A stretch of 64,000 bases of DNA from the NCBI GenBank assembly GCA_965230565.1, contig CBDDLH010000016.1:248001-312000 (forward strand), read 5' to 3'. Below are positions 1 through 8,235 of the stretch, piece after piece. Made by a program: the position numbers and the translations under genes. The notes below the pieces were generated by a model that did no database searches, was not told the DNA's origin, and saw only the letters and a program-made list of their open reading frames with translations. Origin of the DNA: BCD1 sp965230565. GTDB lineage: Bacteria; Bacteroidota; Bacteroidia; Chitinophagales; Saprospiraceae. Positions within the stretch are counted from its first letter, which is position 1. Each line of letters starts with the position of its first letter.

Positions 1-301
1 CGACCTTATCCAGAATATTTTCCTGGATATTGATCTTCATTTTTGGTTCCTCAACAGGTACTTTTTGGCTGTGTATACTTTTGTAGATGAGTTTTATCTT
101 CCGGTAAATATATTTTTTGAGGAAATAAATGATGGAAAAATAGGCAACAATAAAGGTGAGAATGGGAAGTCCGGTAACCATAAAGGCCGGGTGTGCCCTG
201 GGTTCAACATAAACTGCAATGAAATAAAATGCAGTGGCAATTATGGTAATAGGAATGGAAGCAAAAAATGCAATTTGCTGCGGATTGGGATTTTTCAGCA
301 T
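1..301 (-). CDS. Sensor histidine kinase, N-terminal part (cut by window edge)
   Basis: On the complement strand an ATG at 301 opens a frame that stays open to base 1 and begins MLKNPNPQQIAFFASIP. Only about 100 residues are visible. They hold two hydrophobic segments (about residues 10-31 and 40-61) joined by a very short periplasmic turn, then a basic cytoplasmic stretch. The start lies 2 bases after the stop of the response regulator at 304-987, so the two are surely co-transcribed. A two-helix membrane start directly downstream of an OmpR/PhoB regulator is the usual build of Bacteroidota PhoR-like kinases. The HAMP-like, dimerisation and ATPase regions lie outside the window, so the kinase call rests on context and topology. 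The stimulus cannot be inferred. Confidence 0.7.
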   Translation of the reverse strand, partial: MLKNPNPQQIAFFASIPITIIATAFYFIAVYVEPRAHPAFMVTGLPILTFIVAYFSIIYFLKKYIYRKIKLIYKSIHSQKVPVEEPKMKINIQENILDKV

Positions 302-303
302 AC

Positions 304-987
304 TTAAAAGTCAAATTTATAGCCGATGCCCTTAATCGTTTTGATGAATTTGGAACCAATTTTTTCCCGTAACTTACGGATATGGACATCGATGGTCCTG
401 TTTCCGACTATAACGCCGGAACCCCATACTTTGTTGAATATTTCATCCCTGGTAAAAACTTTTCCGGGCTTGGACATTAAAAGGGACAAAAGATCAAACT
501 CTTTTTTAGCCAATTCGATTACCTTATCACCTTTGTAAACACAAATCTTATCTTTGTCAATGATAAGATTTCCTGCTTCGATGATGTTTTTATTGGCATC
601 AGCCTCATGCTTACTGGATCGCCTAAGAAGCGCTTTTATCCTGCTGACGAACACTCTTGGCTTCAGTGGTTTCGTTATGTAATCATCCCCGCCGACTTCC
701 AGTGCGGCAATCTGGCTGTAATCTTCTTCCCGGGCAGTCAGAAAAGCAACCAGTGTGTCATCAAAATCGCGGTTTTCTCTCAATAGACGACAGACTTCAA
801 CCCCATCCATTTTGGGCATCATGATATCCAGGATAATCAGGTCTGGTCTGGTTTCCACAGCTTTTTCAAGCCCTTCTTTACCATCAGCAGCAGAAACAAC
901 CTCATAACCTTCTTTTTCAAGGTTGTAGGTCAAAAACTCAATAATGTCAGGTTCGTCATCAACAATAAGGATTTTTGTTGGGCGCAT
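304..987 (-). CDS. Two-component response regulator, OmpR/PhoB family
   Basis: A 227-residue protein with a receiver domain (about residues 1-120) followed by a winged-helix DNA-binding domain (about 130-227), the normal OmpR/PhoB length. The receiver shows the acidic pair in LIVDDEPD, the phospho-acceptor aspartate in LIILDIMMPKMDG, the switch threonine in LVAFLTAREE and the lysine in DDYITKPLKPR. The C-terminus has the recognition helix and wing pattern NRTIDVHIRKLREKIG followed by IKTIKGIGYKF. It acts in the cytoplasm as a phosphorylation-controlled transcription factor, presumably driven by the kinase starting 2 bases downstream. The target regulon cannot be read from the sequence. The family assignment is firm; a PhoB-equivalent role is not established. 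Confidence 0.93.
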   Translation of the reverse strand: MRPTKILIVDDEPDIIEFLTYNLEKEGYEVVSAADGKEGLEKAVETRPDLIILDIMMPKMDGVEVCRLLRENRDFDDTLVAFLTAREEDYSQIAALEVGGDDYITKPLKPRVFVSRIKALLRRSSKHEADANKNIIEAGNLIIDKDKICVYKGDKVIELAKKEFDLLSLLMSKPGKVFTRDEIFNKVWGSGVIVGNRTIDVHIRKLREKIGSKFIKTIKGIGYKFDF

Positions 988-1435
988 CTTAAAAATTGTT
1001 TATTGGCTTTAATTCAACAATGTACAAAGAAAAGAACATTACCTGACAATTAATGAAAGGGGAGTTAAAATTAATATTCAATTAATGTTGGATTAACCAG
1101 TTCTTTAGAAAGCCTTAAAAGTTTGTCCAAATTTATCGATAACGAAAAATCAATGTTTTATTCAGGATTTGTTTTTAAGCCACCGCAATGGAAAACTGGA
1201 AGGGGTGGAAAATTGAAGGAAAGAAGTTCTTGACCACCTTTCCATTCATCCATTTTTCCAAAGAATTAGAATTTCGTTACGAAAGAATTAAAAAACCCAA
1301 TAAAACCCTGTCTGCTCCGCAGGAAGGCAGGTTTAAACATATCCTGGAATATTGACTATGGAGAGCTTTATAAACAAAAAAGCCAGGTGAATATTTTATT
1401 ATCCACCTGGCCCCGTTTATGATTGTCAACTCAAT
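988..1435. other. Intergenic region between response regulator and SPFH gene
   Basis: A 448-base stretch with no credible gene. TAAATTTG on the minus strand (1128-1135) fits the Bacteroidota -7 box TAnnTTTG and could drive the response regulator, with a CAA (minus-strand TTG) 15 bases further out, slightly close for a -33 element. At 1307-1331 there is an imperfect GC-rich palindrome (CCTG, CTGC / GCAG, CAGG) of the kind scattered in intergenic DNA of this phylum. The terminator of the SPFH gene lies at the right end. Confidence 0.4.
1375..1411 (-). terminator. Intrinsic terminator of the SPFH gene
   Basis: A perfect 8-bp stem, GCCAGGTG (1382-1389) and CACCTGGC (1404-1411), with a 14-base AT-rich loop. 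On the minus strand it is followed by a T-run (plus-strand A-run 1375-1381). It lies 25 bases past the stop of the gene at 1436-2407. Confidence 0.85.
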
Positions 1436-2407
1436 TTATTTCCCGGATTTAACTTTAACCGGTTTTTTCAATTCGAGTTGATTTTGTCTTTTCATTTCTT
1501 CTCCGATCTGATGTGAAGCTACGAAACTCGTAATGGTTTCGGTGAGCATTTCACTACCTGCAGCCGGCGTGTTTGGCATCAGGATAAGATTAGAGTTGGT
1601 ATTTTCACCAACAGATTGTAAGGTGTCATAATGTTGTGTTACCACGATAAGCGCAGAAGCTTCCTGGGAATTAATACCCACTTTGCTCAAAACATCAACA
1701 GACTCTTCCAGACCACGGGCAATTTCACGACGCTGGTCAGCAATACCTTGACCATGCAAACGCTTACTTTCCGCTTCCGCTTTTGCCTTGGCTACGATAC
1801 GGATCCTTTCGGCTTCCCCTTCATATTCTGCAGCAACTTTCTCGCGTTCGGCAGCATTAATTCGGTTCATCGCATTTTTTACATCATGGTCAGGGTCAAT
1901 ATCGGTAACAAGTGCCTTAACGATCACATAACCATATTCATTCATCGCATGGGAAATATCCCTTTTGATAGCATCTGCAATGTCATCCTTACGAACGAAA
2001 ACATCATCCAGTTTCATCTTGGGAACCTCTGCGCGAACAGTGTCGAAAACATAGGATGTGATTTGTTCATAGGAATTCTCAAGTTTATAAAATGCATCAT
2101 AAATGGCATCTGTCAGAATACGGAACTGTACAGAAACTTTGAGTTTTACGAATACATCATCCTTGGTTTTGGTCTCAATAATTACATCGAGCTGCTGGAT
2201 TTTTAAACTCAATTTGCCAGCGATTTTATCAATAAATGGAATTTTGAATTGCAGACCGGCATTTTTGATGCTCTGGAATTTCCCAAAACGTTCCACGATG
2301 GCCGCAGTTTGCTGTTTAACGGTAAAAATACCGGATAAAAGGATCAGCAATGCCAACACTCCGAATACAATTGGTACAGGATTCATACTTATAATTTTTT
2401 TGGCCAA
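1436..2407 (-). CDS. SPFH/band-7 (stomatin-like) membrane protein
   Basis: A 323-residue protein with one N-terminal membrane helix (about residues 11-29) followed by a band-7/SPFH domain opening with VKQQTAAIVERFGKFQ and containing PFIDKIAGKLSLKIQQLDV. A coiled-coil-prone segment rich in Ala and Glu (about 190-235, INAAEREKVAAEYEGEAERI) follows, with a polar C-terminus. This is the layout of stomatin/QmcA/HflC-type scaffold proteins, which oligomerise on the inner membrane and often regulate membrane proteases such as FtsH. No NfeD partner is adjacent. The start at 2407 is used; a second methionine at residue 8 is possible. It has its own terminator and a candidate promoter box at 2526-2533, so it appears to be a single-gene unit. 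Confidence 0.9.
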   Translation of the reverse strand: MAKKIISMNPVPIVFGVLALLILLSGIFTVKQQTAAIVERFGKFQSIKNAGLQFKIPFIDKIAGKLSLKIQQLDVIIETKTKDDVFVKLKVSVQFRILTDAIYDAFYKLENSYEQITSYVFDTVRAEVPKMKLDDVFVRKDDIADAIKRDISHAMNEYGYVIVKALVTDIDPDHDVKNAMNRINAAEREKVAAEYEGEAERIRIVAKAKAEAESKRLHGQGIADQRREIARGLEESVDVLSKVGINSQEASALIVVTQHYDTLQSVGENTNSNLILMPNTPAAGSEMLTETITSFVASHQIGEEMKRQNQLELKKPVKVKSGK

Positions 2408-2525
2408 AGTAATGGAAAAACAATAATTTCCACGTTTTATGCTGCCTCTTTTTAGATTGAACTTCGTTAAAAATGCTCGCCAGCCAGTTGTAACGGGATG
2501 TCTGTGCTTTTTGCCTTGTTCAGTC

Positions 2526-2533
2526 CAAAAATA
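2526..2533 (-). promoter_or_regulatory. Candidate -7 box for the SPFH gene
   Basis: TATTTTTG on the minus strand matches TAnnTTTG. It is about 120 bases upstream of the start at 2407, and no clear -33 TTG is seen. Confidence 0.35.
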
Positions 2534-2680
2534 GGCTACCCTAAATTCGGGAACTTATTATTTCACCATTACTTAAGAATTTTTTAATTGATTACCTTAA
2601 CAATTTGCTAACACTTGCTAATGTAACGAATTTTTTACGATGAAAGAAGCCAAATAGTCGAGGAAACATTAAAAAGAATG

Positions 2681-2688
2681 TATTTTTG
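2681..2688 (+). promoter_or_regulatory. Candidate -7 promoter box for purM
   Basis: TATTTTTG matches the Bacteroidota -7 consensus TAnnTTTG and ends 23 bases before the purM ATG, giving a leader of about 18 bases. No convincing -33 TTG at the right spacing. The rest of the 304-base gap (2408-2711) holds no gene that I can support. Confidence 0.5.
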
Positions 2689-2711
2689 CACATCTTTTTA
2701 AATGGAATATT

Positions 2712-3884
2712 ATGTCTGATAAATATAAATATGACCTTCGGGGAGTTTCTGCCACCAAAGACGAAGTTCACGCAGCAATCAAAGGCCTTGATAAAGGGAT
2801 TTATCCAAATGCTTTTTGTAAGATCATGCCAGATATTGTGGCTGGGGATGAAGCTTATTGTAACCTTATGCACGCCGATACTGCGGGCACCAAAACCAGC
2901 CTGGCATATTTGTACTGGAAAGAAACCGGAGACTTGTCTGTTTGGAAAGGAATCGCCCAGGATGCTCTGGTCATGAATCTTGATGACATGGCTTGCGTGG
3001 GGTGCATTGACGATATCCTTATCTCATCCACCATCGGACGAAACAAGCACCTCGTTTCAGGGGATGTGATTGCCACCATCATCAATGCCGCTACGGAATT
3101 TGTGGAAACGATGAAATCCTTTGGTGTCAATATACATATGACAGGAGGAGAAACGGCGGATGTTGGTGATATTGTTCGTACGCTGGATGTAGGTTACACT
3201 GCTTTTGGCAGAATGAAAAGAGCGGATGTGATCACCAATGATATTAAGGCGGGAGATGTGATTGTCGGATTGGCCTCTTATGGCCAGGCAGCTTACGAAG
3301 AGGCATACAATGGCGGAATGGGCAGCAATGGATTAACCTCAGCAAGACATGATGTATTTAAAAAGGAATATGCTGAAAAATATCCTGAAAGTTTTGACCC
3401 TAATACTCCGCTTGAGGTAGTTTATACGGGTAGCAAATCTTTAACAGATAGCATTGAAATTAATGGGGCCGAGATATCCATTGGCAGGCTCGTGCTTTCA
3501 CCTACCAGAACCTATTTGCCGGTTCTGAAAAAAATGCTGGATGAATTGAAAGGAAACATTCATGGCCTCATCCATTGTACCGGGGGAGGACAAACTAAAG
3601 TCAGCAAATTTGTTCAGAACAAGCGTATTGTCAAAAACAACTTTTTGCCGATTCCTCCGCTTTTTGAAATGATTCAAAAGGAATCGGGCACTTCCTGGAA
3701 AGAAATGTACCAGGTATTCAATATGGGGCAGAGACTTGAAGTTTATCTCGAAGAAAAACATGCTCAGGCAGTCATCGATATTGCTAAGAGTTTTGGTATC
3801 GATGCTCAAATTTGCGGTTATGTAGAAGAGGCAGAAGGGGAGCATGTTCGGATTGAAACTAATAACGGTACTTTTGAATATTAA
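2712..3884 (+). CDS. purM: Phosphoribosylformylglycinamidine cyclo-ligase (AIR synthase)
   Basis: A 390-residue PurM-superfamily protein of the length usual for Bacteroidota AIR synthases. The enzyme closes the imidazole ring of formylglycinamidine ribonucleotide with ATP to give AIR, step 5 of purine synthesis, in the cytoplasm. The N-terminal ATP-binding half carries HADTAGTKTSLAYLYWK and DALVMNLDDMACVG, with the conserved VNIHMTGGETADVGD at about residues 139-153. The C-terminal half has the glycine-rich IHGLIHCTGGGQTKV and ends with VFNMGQRLEVYL, a signature of the family. The gene has a candidate promoter just upstream and is followed at 57 bases by nth in the same direction. No other pur gene is in the window. 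Confidence 0.9.
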   Translation: MSDKYKYDLRGVSATKDEVHAAIKGLDKGIYPNAFCKIMPDIVAGDEAYCNLMHADTAGTKTSLAYLYWKETGDLSVWKGIAQDALVMNLDDMACVGCIDDILISSTIGRNKHLVSGDVIATIINAATEFVETMKSFGVNIHMTGGETADVGDIVRTLDVGYTAFGRMKRADVITNDIKAGDVIVGLASYGQAAYEEAYNGGMGSNGLTSARHDVFKKEYAEKYPESFDPNTPLEVVYTGSKSLTDSIEINGAEISIGRLVLSPTRTYLPVLKKMLDELKGNIHGLIHCTGGGQTKVSKFVQNKRIVKNNFLPIPPLFEMIQKESGTSWKEMYQVFNMGQRLEVYLEEKHAQAVIDIAKSFGIDAQICGYVEEAEGEHVRIETNNGTFEY

Positions 3885-3885
3885 C

Positions 3886-3930
3886 CCTTGCGTTCCTTGC
3901 GCTTCTTTCGCGCTTTGCGGTTAAATTTTT
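3886..3930. repeat. GCG-rich intergenic repeat
   Basis: Four degenerate copies of a CTTGCGTT/CTTTGCGG-like unit in tandem directly after the purM stop, then an AT-rich tail. Such GCG/TTT arrays recur between genes in many Bacteroidota genomes (general knowledge). A TTG inside it extends the nth frame upstream, but is not needed for nth. Confidence 0.5.
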
Positions 3931-3941
3931 ATTATTATGCT

Positions 3942-4574
3942 ATGACAAAAAAAGAACGAGCCACAGCCATTGCCGAAATTCTCGAAGATCTTTATCCGGA
4001 AACACCCATTCCGCTTACCCACCAGGATCCATACACCTTGTTGGTAGCAGTACTGCTCTCCGCGCAAAGCACTGATGCTCGTGTCAATACGGTAACTCCC
4101 ATTTTATTTGAAAAGGCAGATACGCCTGAAAAAATGATCTTACTGTCCGTAAAGGAGATCGAAGATATTATCAGACCTTGCGGACTGGCCCCAAGGAAGT
4201 CTCAGGCGATCTGGGATCTTTCGAATATATTGATTGAAAAACACAACAGTGAGGTTCCCGCCAATTTTGAAGACCTCGAGGCACTTCCGGGCGTGGGTCA
4301 TAAAACGGCGTCCGTGGTCATGTCACAGGCTTTTGGTGTTCCGGCCTTTCCCGTTGACACGCATATTCACCGGCTGGCCTATCGGTGGATGTTGAGTACA
4401 GGGAAGAATGTAGTCAAAACGGAGGCCGACCTAAAAAAGGTTTTTCCAAGAGAATCCTGGAACAAATTACATCTTCAAATCATTTTCTTTGGCAGGGAAT
4501 ATTGCCCGGCAAGGGGGCATAAGCGGGAGGAATGTCCTATATGTAGTAAGTTTGGTCGGAAGAATATGAAATAG
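3942..4574 (+). CDS. nth: Endonuclease III, DNA glycosylase/AP lyase
   Basis: A 210-residue HhH-GPD glycosylase that excises oxidised pyrimidines and nicks the abasic site. The helix-hairpin-helix reads LPGVGHKTA with the catalytic Lys at 121, and the catalytic Asp is 139 in FPVDTHIHR. The ATG at 3942 is chosen because the frame upstream runs into a repeat and because MTKKERATAIAEIL gives a normal N-terminus. The C-terminal [4Fe-4S] region is odd. Canonical Nth has C-x6-C-x2-C-x5-C; here there are only three cysteines, spaced x9 and x2 (EYCPARGHKREECPIC), and the fourth is missing, so the cluster may be lost. The gene ends 7 bases before the convergent tamL stop. Confidence 0.92.
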   Translation: MTKKERATAIAEILEDLYPETPIPLTHQDPYTLLVAVLLSAQSTDARVNTVTPILFEKADTPEKMILLSVKEIEDIIRPCGLAPRKSQAIWDLSNILIEKHNSEVPANFEDLEALPGVGHKTASVVMSQAFGVPAFPVDTHIHRLAYRWMLSTGKNVVKTEADLKKVFPRESWNKLHLQIIFFGREYCPARGHKREECPICSKFGRKNMK

Positions 4575-4581
4575 GCTTTAT

Positions 4582-7053
4582 TTAAAACGGATACCCCAAT
4601 CCAAAATTAAAGGTAGCTTCCCGGAAACTCCACTTGCCAGGAGACTGCCAATAACCTGTTCCTTTACCATCAGCATTTCTGGAAGAAGGGTAGGGGTTCC
4701 TGAGTTTTAATCCCATATCAAGTCGGAACACAAAATAGGAAACATCAAACCTCAAGCCGAGGCCCGTACCGATGGCGAGCTGCTGGTAAAAGGCATCGTT
4801 GTATATATTGTTGCCAGGTTCTCCGTCATCACATCCGCTTACACATTTCCGGCTAAAAAGGAATTTTGACCCATAACGGGTCGTATCCAGATTAGATGTC
4901 CAGACATTTCCCATATCGAAAAGAATGGCCATGTTCATAGGTCCGATGACGTTAAACCGGTATTCCGCATTAAATTCCAGTCGGATATCTCCCTTTTGAT
5001 ACAAACGATTCCGGTTTTCTTTATTGAGCGACAAGGGATCGACAAAACCACCTGGTCCTAACCCACGAGGTAACCAGGCCCGAATACTGTTGGCGCCTCC
5101 GGCAGAGAATTGCTTTACATAAGGAACGTCAGTGGTATACCCAAAAGCTTTGGCGAATCCAAAATTCAATCGGGAGGCAACTGCGTTCCTGGAATTCAAT
5201 TTTCGTTGATAATGCAATTCACTCTCGAACCTGAAGTATTGGGAAAATTCGATATTCTTTCCGGGTTTGAAAATGGTCGGATTCAGAGAAAACTCATTGT
5301 ACAACGCATTAATACCCCAAACTTCCATACCGGCCAACTCAAATGACAATCCCGTAAACCAGGATTCTCCAAAGCGATTTTGCCGACTGGTAAAACTGTA
5401 ATCCAGATTTTTGAACAAAAGGCTCACAAATACCTGTTTACCGAAACTACGCCGGAAGAAGTCGTTGTTCGCAAGAATTTCATCCTCGAAATACTGTTCA
5501 GTGATAGGATAGAAATAATCAATTCCGATATGATTGAAAATATACCTTTGTGTTGGAGACCTCGGCAGATCATAACCGTAAGAAGCACTGAATAAATTGC
5601 TTCTGTACCAATCCAGGATGAATTGAAAGCTATATCCCGCAGACAGGTGAGTTGCTGAATTTTCCCTAAGGGAATTATAAAAATCCGGATTCAGCAGTTT
5701 ATGCTTCCTGCCAAACGGTATGTTGGACAAACCCTTCCAAAAGCCAAAGTAATCCTGGAATTTAGGCAAATAAAGGTCAGCCTGGAGGCTGGCATCAATA
5801 GTATTCCAAAAGCGGGTGCTGTCAAAAGGGCTGATTTCAACTCCGGAATTCAGATCGAGGGTTAACAACTCCGCACCGCGGAATAAATTCCGGTTTTTGT
5901 AACTTGGTTTAAAAGAGATTCCAAACAGGTCAGAAGGCGTTAAGGAAGAATTACTATTGGTGTAATTGACCTCAAAATCCCAACCAATCTCCATTTTCAA
6001 ATCAGGAGTCAATTCAATTCTGATATCTAATATGTCCGGGTCATCCGGATTAGCCGTTTCTTTGATTCGAATAAACCTGTAAATCCCCAATTCGGACAAC
6101 TGTCTGTTGGTCTGGTCGAGTTGTTTTTGCCGGTAAACACCTCCTTCTTCGATAAACAGGGAATTCAATAAGATAGAGGGTTTAACAATAAATGATTCGG
6201 CCATGGATATGATCCTGTTTCCTTCGATAATAGTATCGATAGTAGGGGCAGTTGTAGCAGATGGATCATAATCCGTGAAAATAGTAATATCCCCAAATCG
6301 GTATTGCTTATGAATGGAGTCTTCCGGAGGAGGTAGTACCTTGAAATATAGGTTCGCTTTGCCTAAATGTTGGAAGGTGTCCACATCCATTTTGTCAATA
6401 TAACTCGGATAGAAGTAGGCGTATCCGGAATTATTCAAATGATTGGTGATCCGTGTTTTTTCCGATTCAAAAAGATTGAGATCAAAACCAATTCCTTTCC
6501 TTAGATAGGAATCATCGCTAATGGCATTAATAATGCTGTCTACTTGTAAATCTGTGCTTTCATAAAAAACGGAATCGATCAGAAATTGTCTTCCAGGTGT
6601 AACCTCATAGGTTACATTTATCTTTTTTTTCTTTGTTTTGGTTTTAAAATCAACTTCAGCGTAATAAAATCCTCTATGGTGAAGGAAATACCGCATAGCA
6701 TCTGCTGTCGCCCTGGTCAGGGAATCGCTGTATATCGATGGTACTTCCGCAATATATTTTTTCTGAAGCCTGTCGAGAGAGGTGGTGTCATTAGGATCCT
6801 GAGTAGCAAAATAGAACCATTCCCGAGGGAAAAAGAAGAGAAAATTGGTGTTTTCTTTTTGTTTATATAAATAAGTTAACTCATACCTGAGGGTTCTTTT
6901 ATTTTGAAGTTTTTCGGCCCCCTTTAATACAGTCTGGTTATTCTGAATCAGATATTCATTTTCTTGCAGGAATTTGGTGCTATTGCAGGAAGTCAAAAAG
7001 ACAACCAAAGCAATTAGAATAAAACTGTATTTTGTGGTCAAATTATTTTTCAT
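4582..7053 (-). CDS. tamL: TamL, lipidated TamA/BamA-family outer membrane barrel protein
   Basis: An 823-residue Omp85-family protein. It starts with a lipoprotein signal, MKNNLTTKYSFILIALVV ending in lipobox LTSC (Cys23), then about 370 residues of POTRA-like repeats, then a C-terminal 16-strand-type surface antigen barrel (about 430-823) ending in NFGLGYPF. The family motif region GGANSIRAWLPRGLGPGGF (about residues 655-675) matches the conserved RGF/Y loop area of Omp85 proteins. A lipidated TamA-like protein is the Bacteroidota TamL, thought to work with TamB in outer membrane protein or lipid traffic. No tamB is in the window. Its start codon lies only 2 bases from the start of the divergent methyltransferase gene. 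Confidence 0.85.
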   Translation of the reverse strand: MKNNLTTKYSFILIALVVFLTSCNSTKFLQENEYLIQNNQTVLKGAEKLQNKRTLRYELTYLYKQKENTNFLFFFPREWFYFATQDPNDTTSLDRLQKKYIAEVPSIYSDSLTRATADAMRYFLHHRGFYYAEVDFKTKTKKKKINVTYEVTPGRQFLIDSVFYESTDLQVDSIINAISDDSYLRKGIGFDLNLFESEKTRITNHLNNSGYAYFYPSYIDKMDVDTFQHLGKANLYFKVLPPPEDSIHKQYRFGDITIFTDYDPSATTAPTIDTIIEGNRIISMAESFIVKPSILLNSLFIEEGGVYRQKQLDQTNRQLSELGIYRFIRIKETANPDDPDILDIRIELTPDLKMEIGWDFEVNYTNSNSSLTPSDLFGISFKPSYKNRNLFRGAELLTLDLNSGVEISPFDSTRFWNTIDASLQADLYLPKFQDYFGFWKGLSNIPFGRKHKLLNPDFYNSLRENSATHLSAGYSFQFILDWYRSNLFSASYGYDLPRSPTQRYIFNHIGIDYFYPITEQYFEDEILANNDFFRRSFGKQVFVSLLFKNLDYSFTSRQNRFGESWFTGLSFELAGMEVWGINALYNEFSLNPTIFKPGKNIEFSQYFRFESELHYQRKLNSRNAVASRLNFGFAKAFGYTTDVPYVKQFSAGGANSIRAWLPRGLGPGGFVDPLSLNKENRNRLYQKGDIRLEFNAEYRFNVIGPMNMAILFDMGNVWTSNLDTTRYGSKFLFSRKCVSGCDDGEPGNNIYNDAFYQQLAIGTGLGLRFDVSYFVFRLDMGLKLRNPYPSSRNADGKGTGYWQSPGKWSFREATFNFGLGYPF

Positions 7054-7055
7054 AA

Positions 7056-7814
7056 ATGGCTTTATCCAAAAACAGCATAAAATTCATCAAATCCCTTTCG
7101 ACCAAGAAATTTAGGCAAAAGTATAATAAATTCATTGTAGAGGGAGATAAAATGATCAGAGAAATCCTGACCCAGGACAATCTGATCGTTGATAGTATTT
7201 ACGCTACCGAGTCCTGGATAGAAACGCTGGACGCATCTTTGTCCTTGCCCGAGCATAAAACATTTAAGATATCTCTAACAGAATTATCGAGGATTTCCTC
7301 GTTAAAAACACCCAATCAGGTACTTGCCGTCCTGGAAATGCCGAATCCGGATACTGATCAATCGCTTTTATTGAATGATTACAACCTCTACCTGGACAAT
7401 ATCCAGGATCCGGGGAATCTGGGAACTATTATGAGAATTGCTGATTGGTTTGGCATTTCTCAAGTATTTCGTTCACCGGGGACGGTTGACCTTTATAATT
7501 CAAAAGTGATTCAATCCACCATGGGAGCATTTCTGAGGGTTAATTCGCCGGTAGCAGAACTTTCTGAAATCCTGAAAACCCATCCGGGAATTCCCGTTTT
7601 AGGAGCTGTCTTAAATGGTCAAAACATTTTTAAGCATGATCACCCTGGCAAAGGGTTGATTGTAATAGGTAACGAAGGCAAGGGTATTTCAGAACAAACC
7701 GAATCTTTACTGACAAAAAAAATCAGTATTCCTGCAACCCATAATACCGGAGCGGAGTCCTTAAATGCAGCAGTGGCTACGGGAATAATATGTGCTGTAT
7801 TGAAAAATCGATAA
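7056..7814 (+). CDS. TrmH/SpoU-family RNA 2'-O-methyltransferase
   Basis: A 252-residue SPOUT methyltransferase that would transfer methyl from AdoMet to a ribose 2'-OH of rRNA or tRNA. An N-terminal substrate-binding domain (residues 1-95; KFRQKYNKFIVEGDKMI) precedes the knotted catalytic domain. The three SpoU motifs are present: motif 1 NIQDPGNLGTIMRIADWFG, motif 2 LIVIGNEGKGIS and motif 3 IPATHNTGAESLNAAVA. The closest named relatives by architecture are RlmB-like enzymes, but the target nucleotide cannot be fixed. The ATG at 7056 is used because the basic N-terminus is conserved in the family. Any promoter must lie inside the tamL coding region. Confidence 0.9.
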   Translation: MALSKNSIKFIKSLSTKKFRQKYNKFIVEGDKMIREILTQDNLIVDSIYATESWIETLDASLSLPEHKTFKISLTELSRISSLKTPNQVLAVLEMPNPDTDQSLLLNDYNLYLDNIQDPGNLGTIMRIADWFGISQVFRSPGTVDLYNSKVIQSTMGAFLRVNSPVAELSEILKTHPGIPVLGAVLNGQNIFKHDHPGKGLIVIGNEGKGISEQTESLLTKKISIPATHNTGAESLNAAVATGIICAVLKNR

Positions 7815-7853
7815 AATCAGAAGAGAACGGAAAATTGAATTTTCATATGTTTA

Positions 7854-7891
7854 AAAATTTTCTGCGGCAAAATATGCAGAAAATTTTCTGC
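7854..7891. repeat. Triple-arm palindromic element
   Basis: AAAATTTTCTGC (7854-7865) is inverted at 7876-7887 with a 10-base spacer and repeated directly at 7880-7891. The last two overlap to form a perfect 16-bp palindrome, GCAGAAAATTTTCTGC (7876-7891). The element lies 39 bases past the methyltransferase stop. No T-run follows, so it is not a classical terminator; a protein-binding palindrome is as likely. Confidence 0.75.
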
Positions 7892-7915
7892 ACAAATGTA
7901 ACCTCTTCGCTCTCC

Positions 7916-7970
7916 CATGATATTTATTAATCATAACCTTGTGTGAAATTTATGATTAATAAATATCATG
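7916..7970. repeat. 21-bp perfect inverted repeat
   Basis: The arm at 7916-7936 (starting CATGATATTTATTAATCATA) is the exact reverse complement of 7950-7970, with a 13-base spacer. It is almost pure AT, has no T-run and lies in a 421-base gene-free gap (7815-8235) before the S8 protease. It could be an operator, a replication/partition site or a remnant of a mobile palindrome. The rest of the gap shows only a weak 62-codon frame that I do not accept as a gene. Confidence 0.8.
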
Positions 7971-8235
7971 GTCGTTTCATTTAATCGAAGAATTGATTAC
8001 GTTTGTCCGGATTTTTTTGAATTTGGGCGATTATGCCGGGTTTTTATCGGTATTTCCAGGTTTATTTCGATATTTGTACCGCTTACATCATCATTTCTGG
8101 AAATTTTTTCCACCTATAATAAATCCAATCGTTCAACTGTTTATTGTACAGGCTAAATTCTAATGGCAAGTTATGCTTGCGTATTATCTAACAATACATG
8201 TGGTGAAAATATCCCACATTAATAAATGTAAATTT

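Noticed and set aside
65..307. Plus-strand 80-codon frame
   Set aside because: Antisense of the histidine kinase start; low-complexity Asn/Lys/Gly content; the minus-strand frame has a clear two-helix N-terminus.
1631..2206. 191-codon plus-strand frame
   Set aside because: Lies wholly antisense to the SPFH gene, whose protein is a clear family member.
3888..3941. TTG-started N-terminal extension of nth
   Set aside because: The extra 18 residues are encoded by a GCG-rich intergenic repeat and are not part of a normal Nth.
7968..8156. 62-codon frame in the gap before the S8 protease
   Set aside because: Starts inside the 21-bp inverted repeat, has no ribosome site or recognisable composition, and is followed by unrelated AT-rich DNA.
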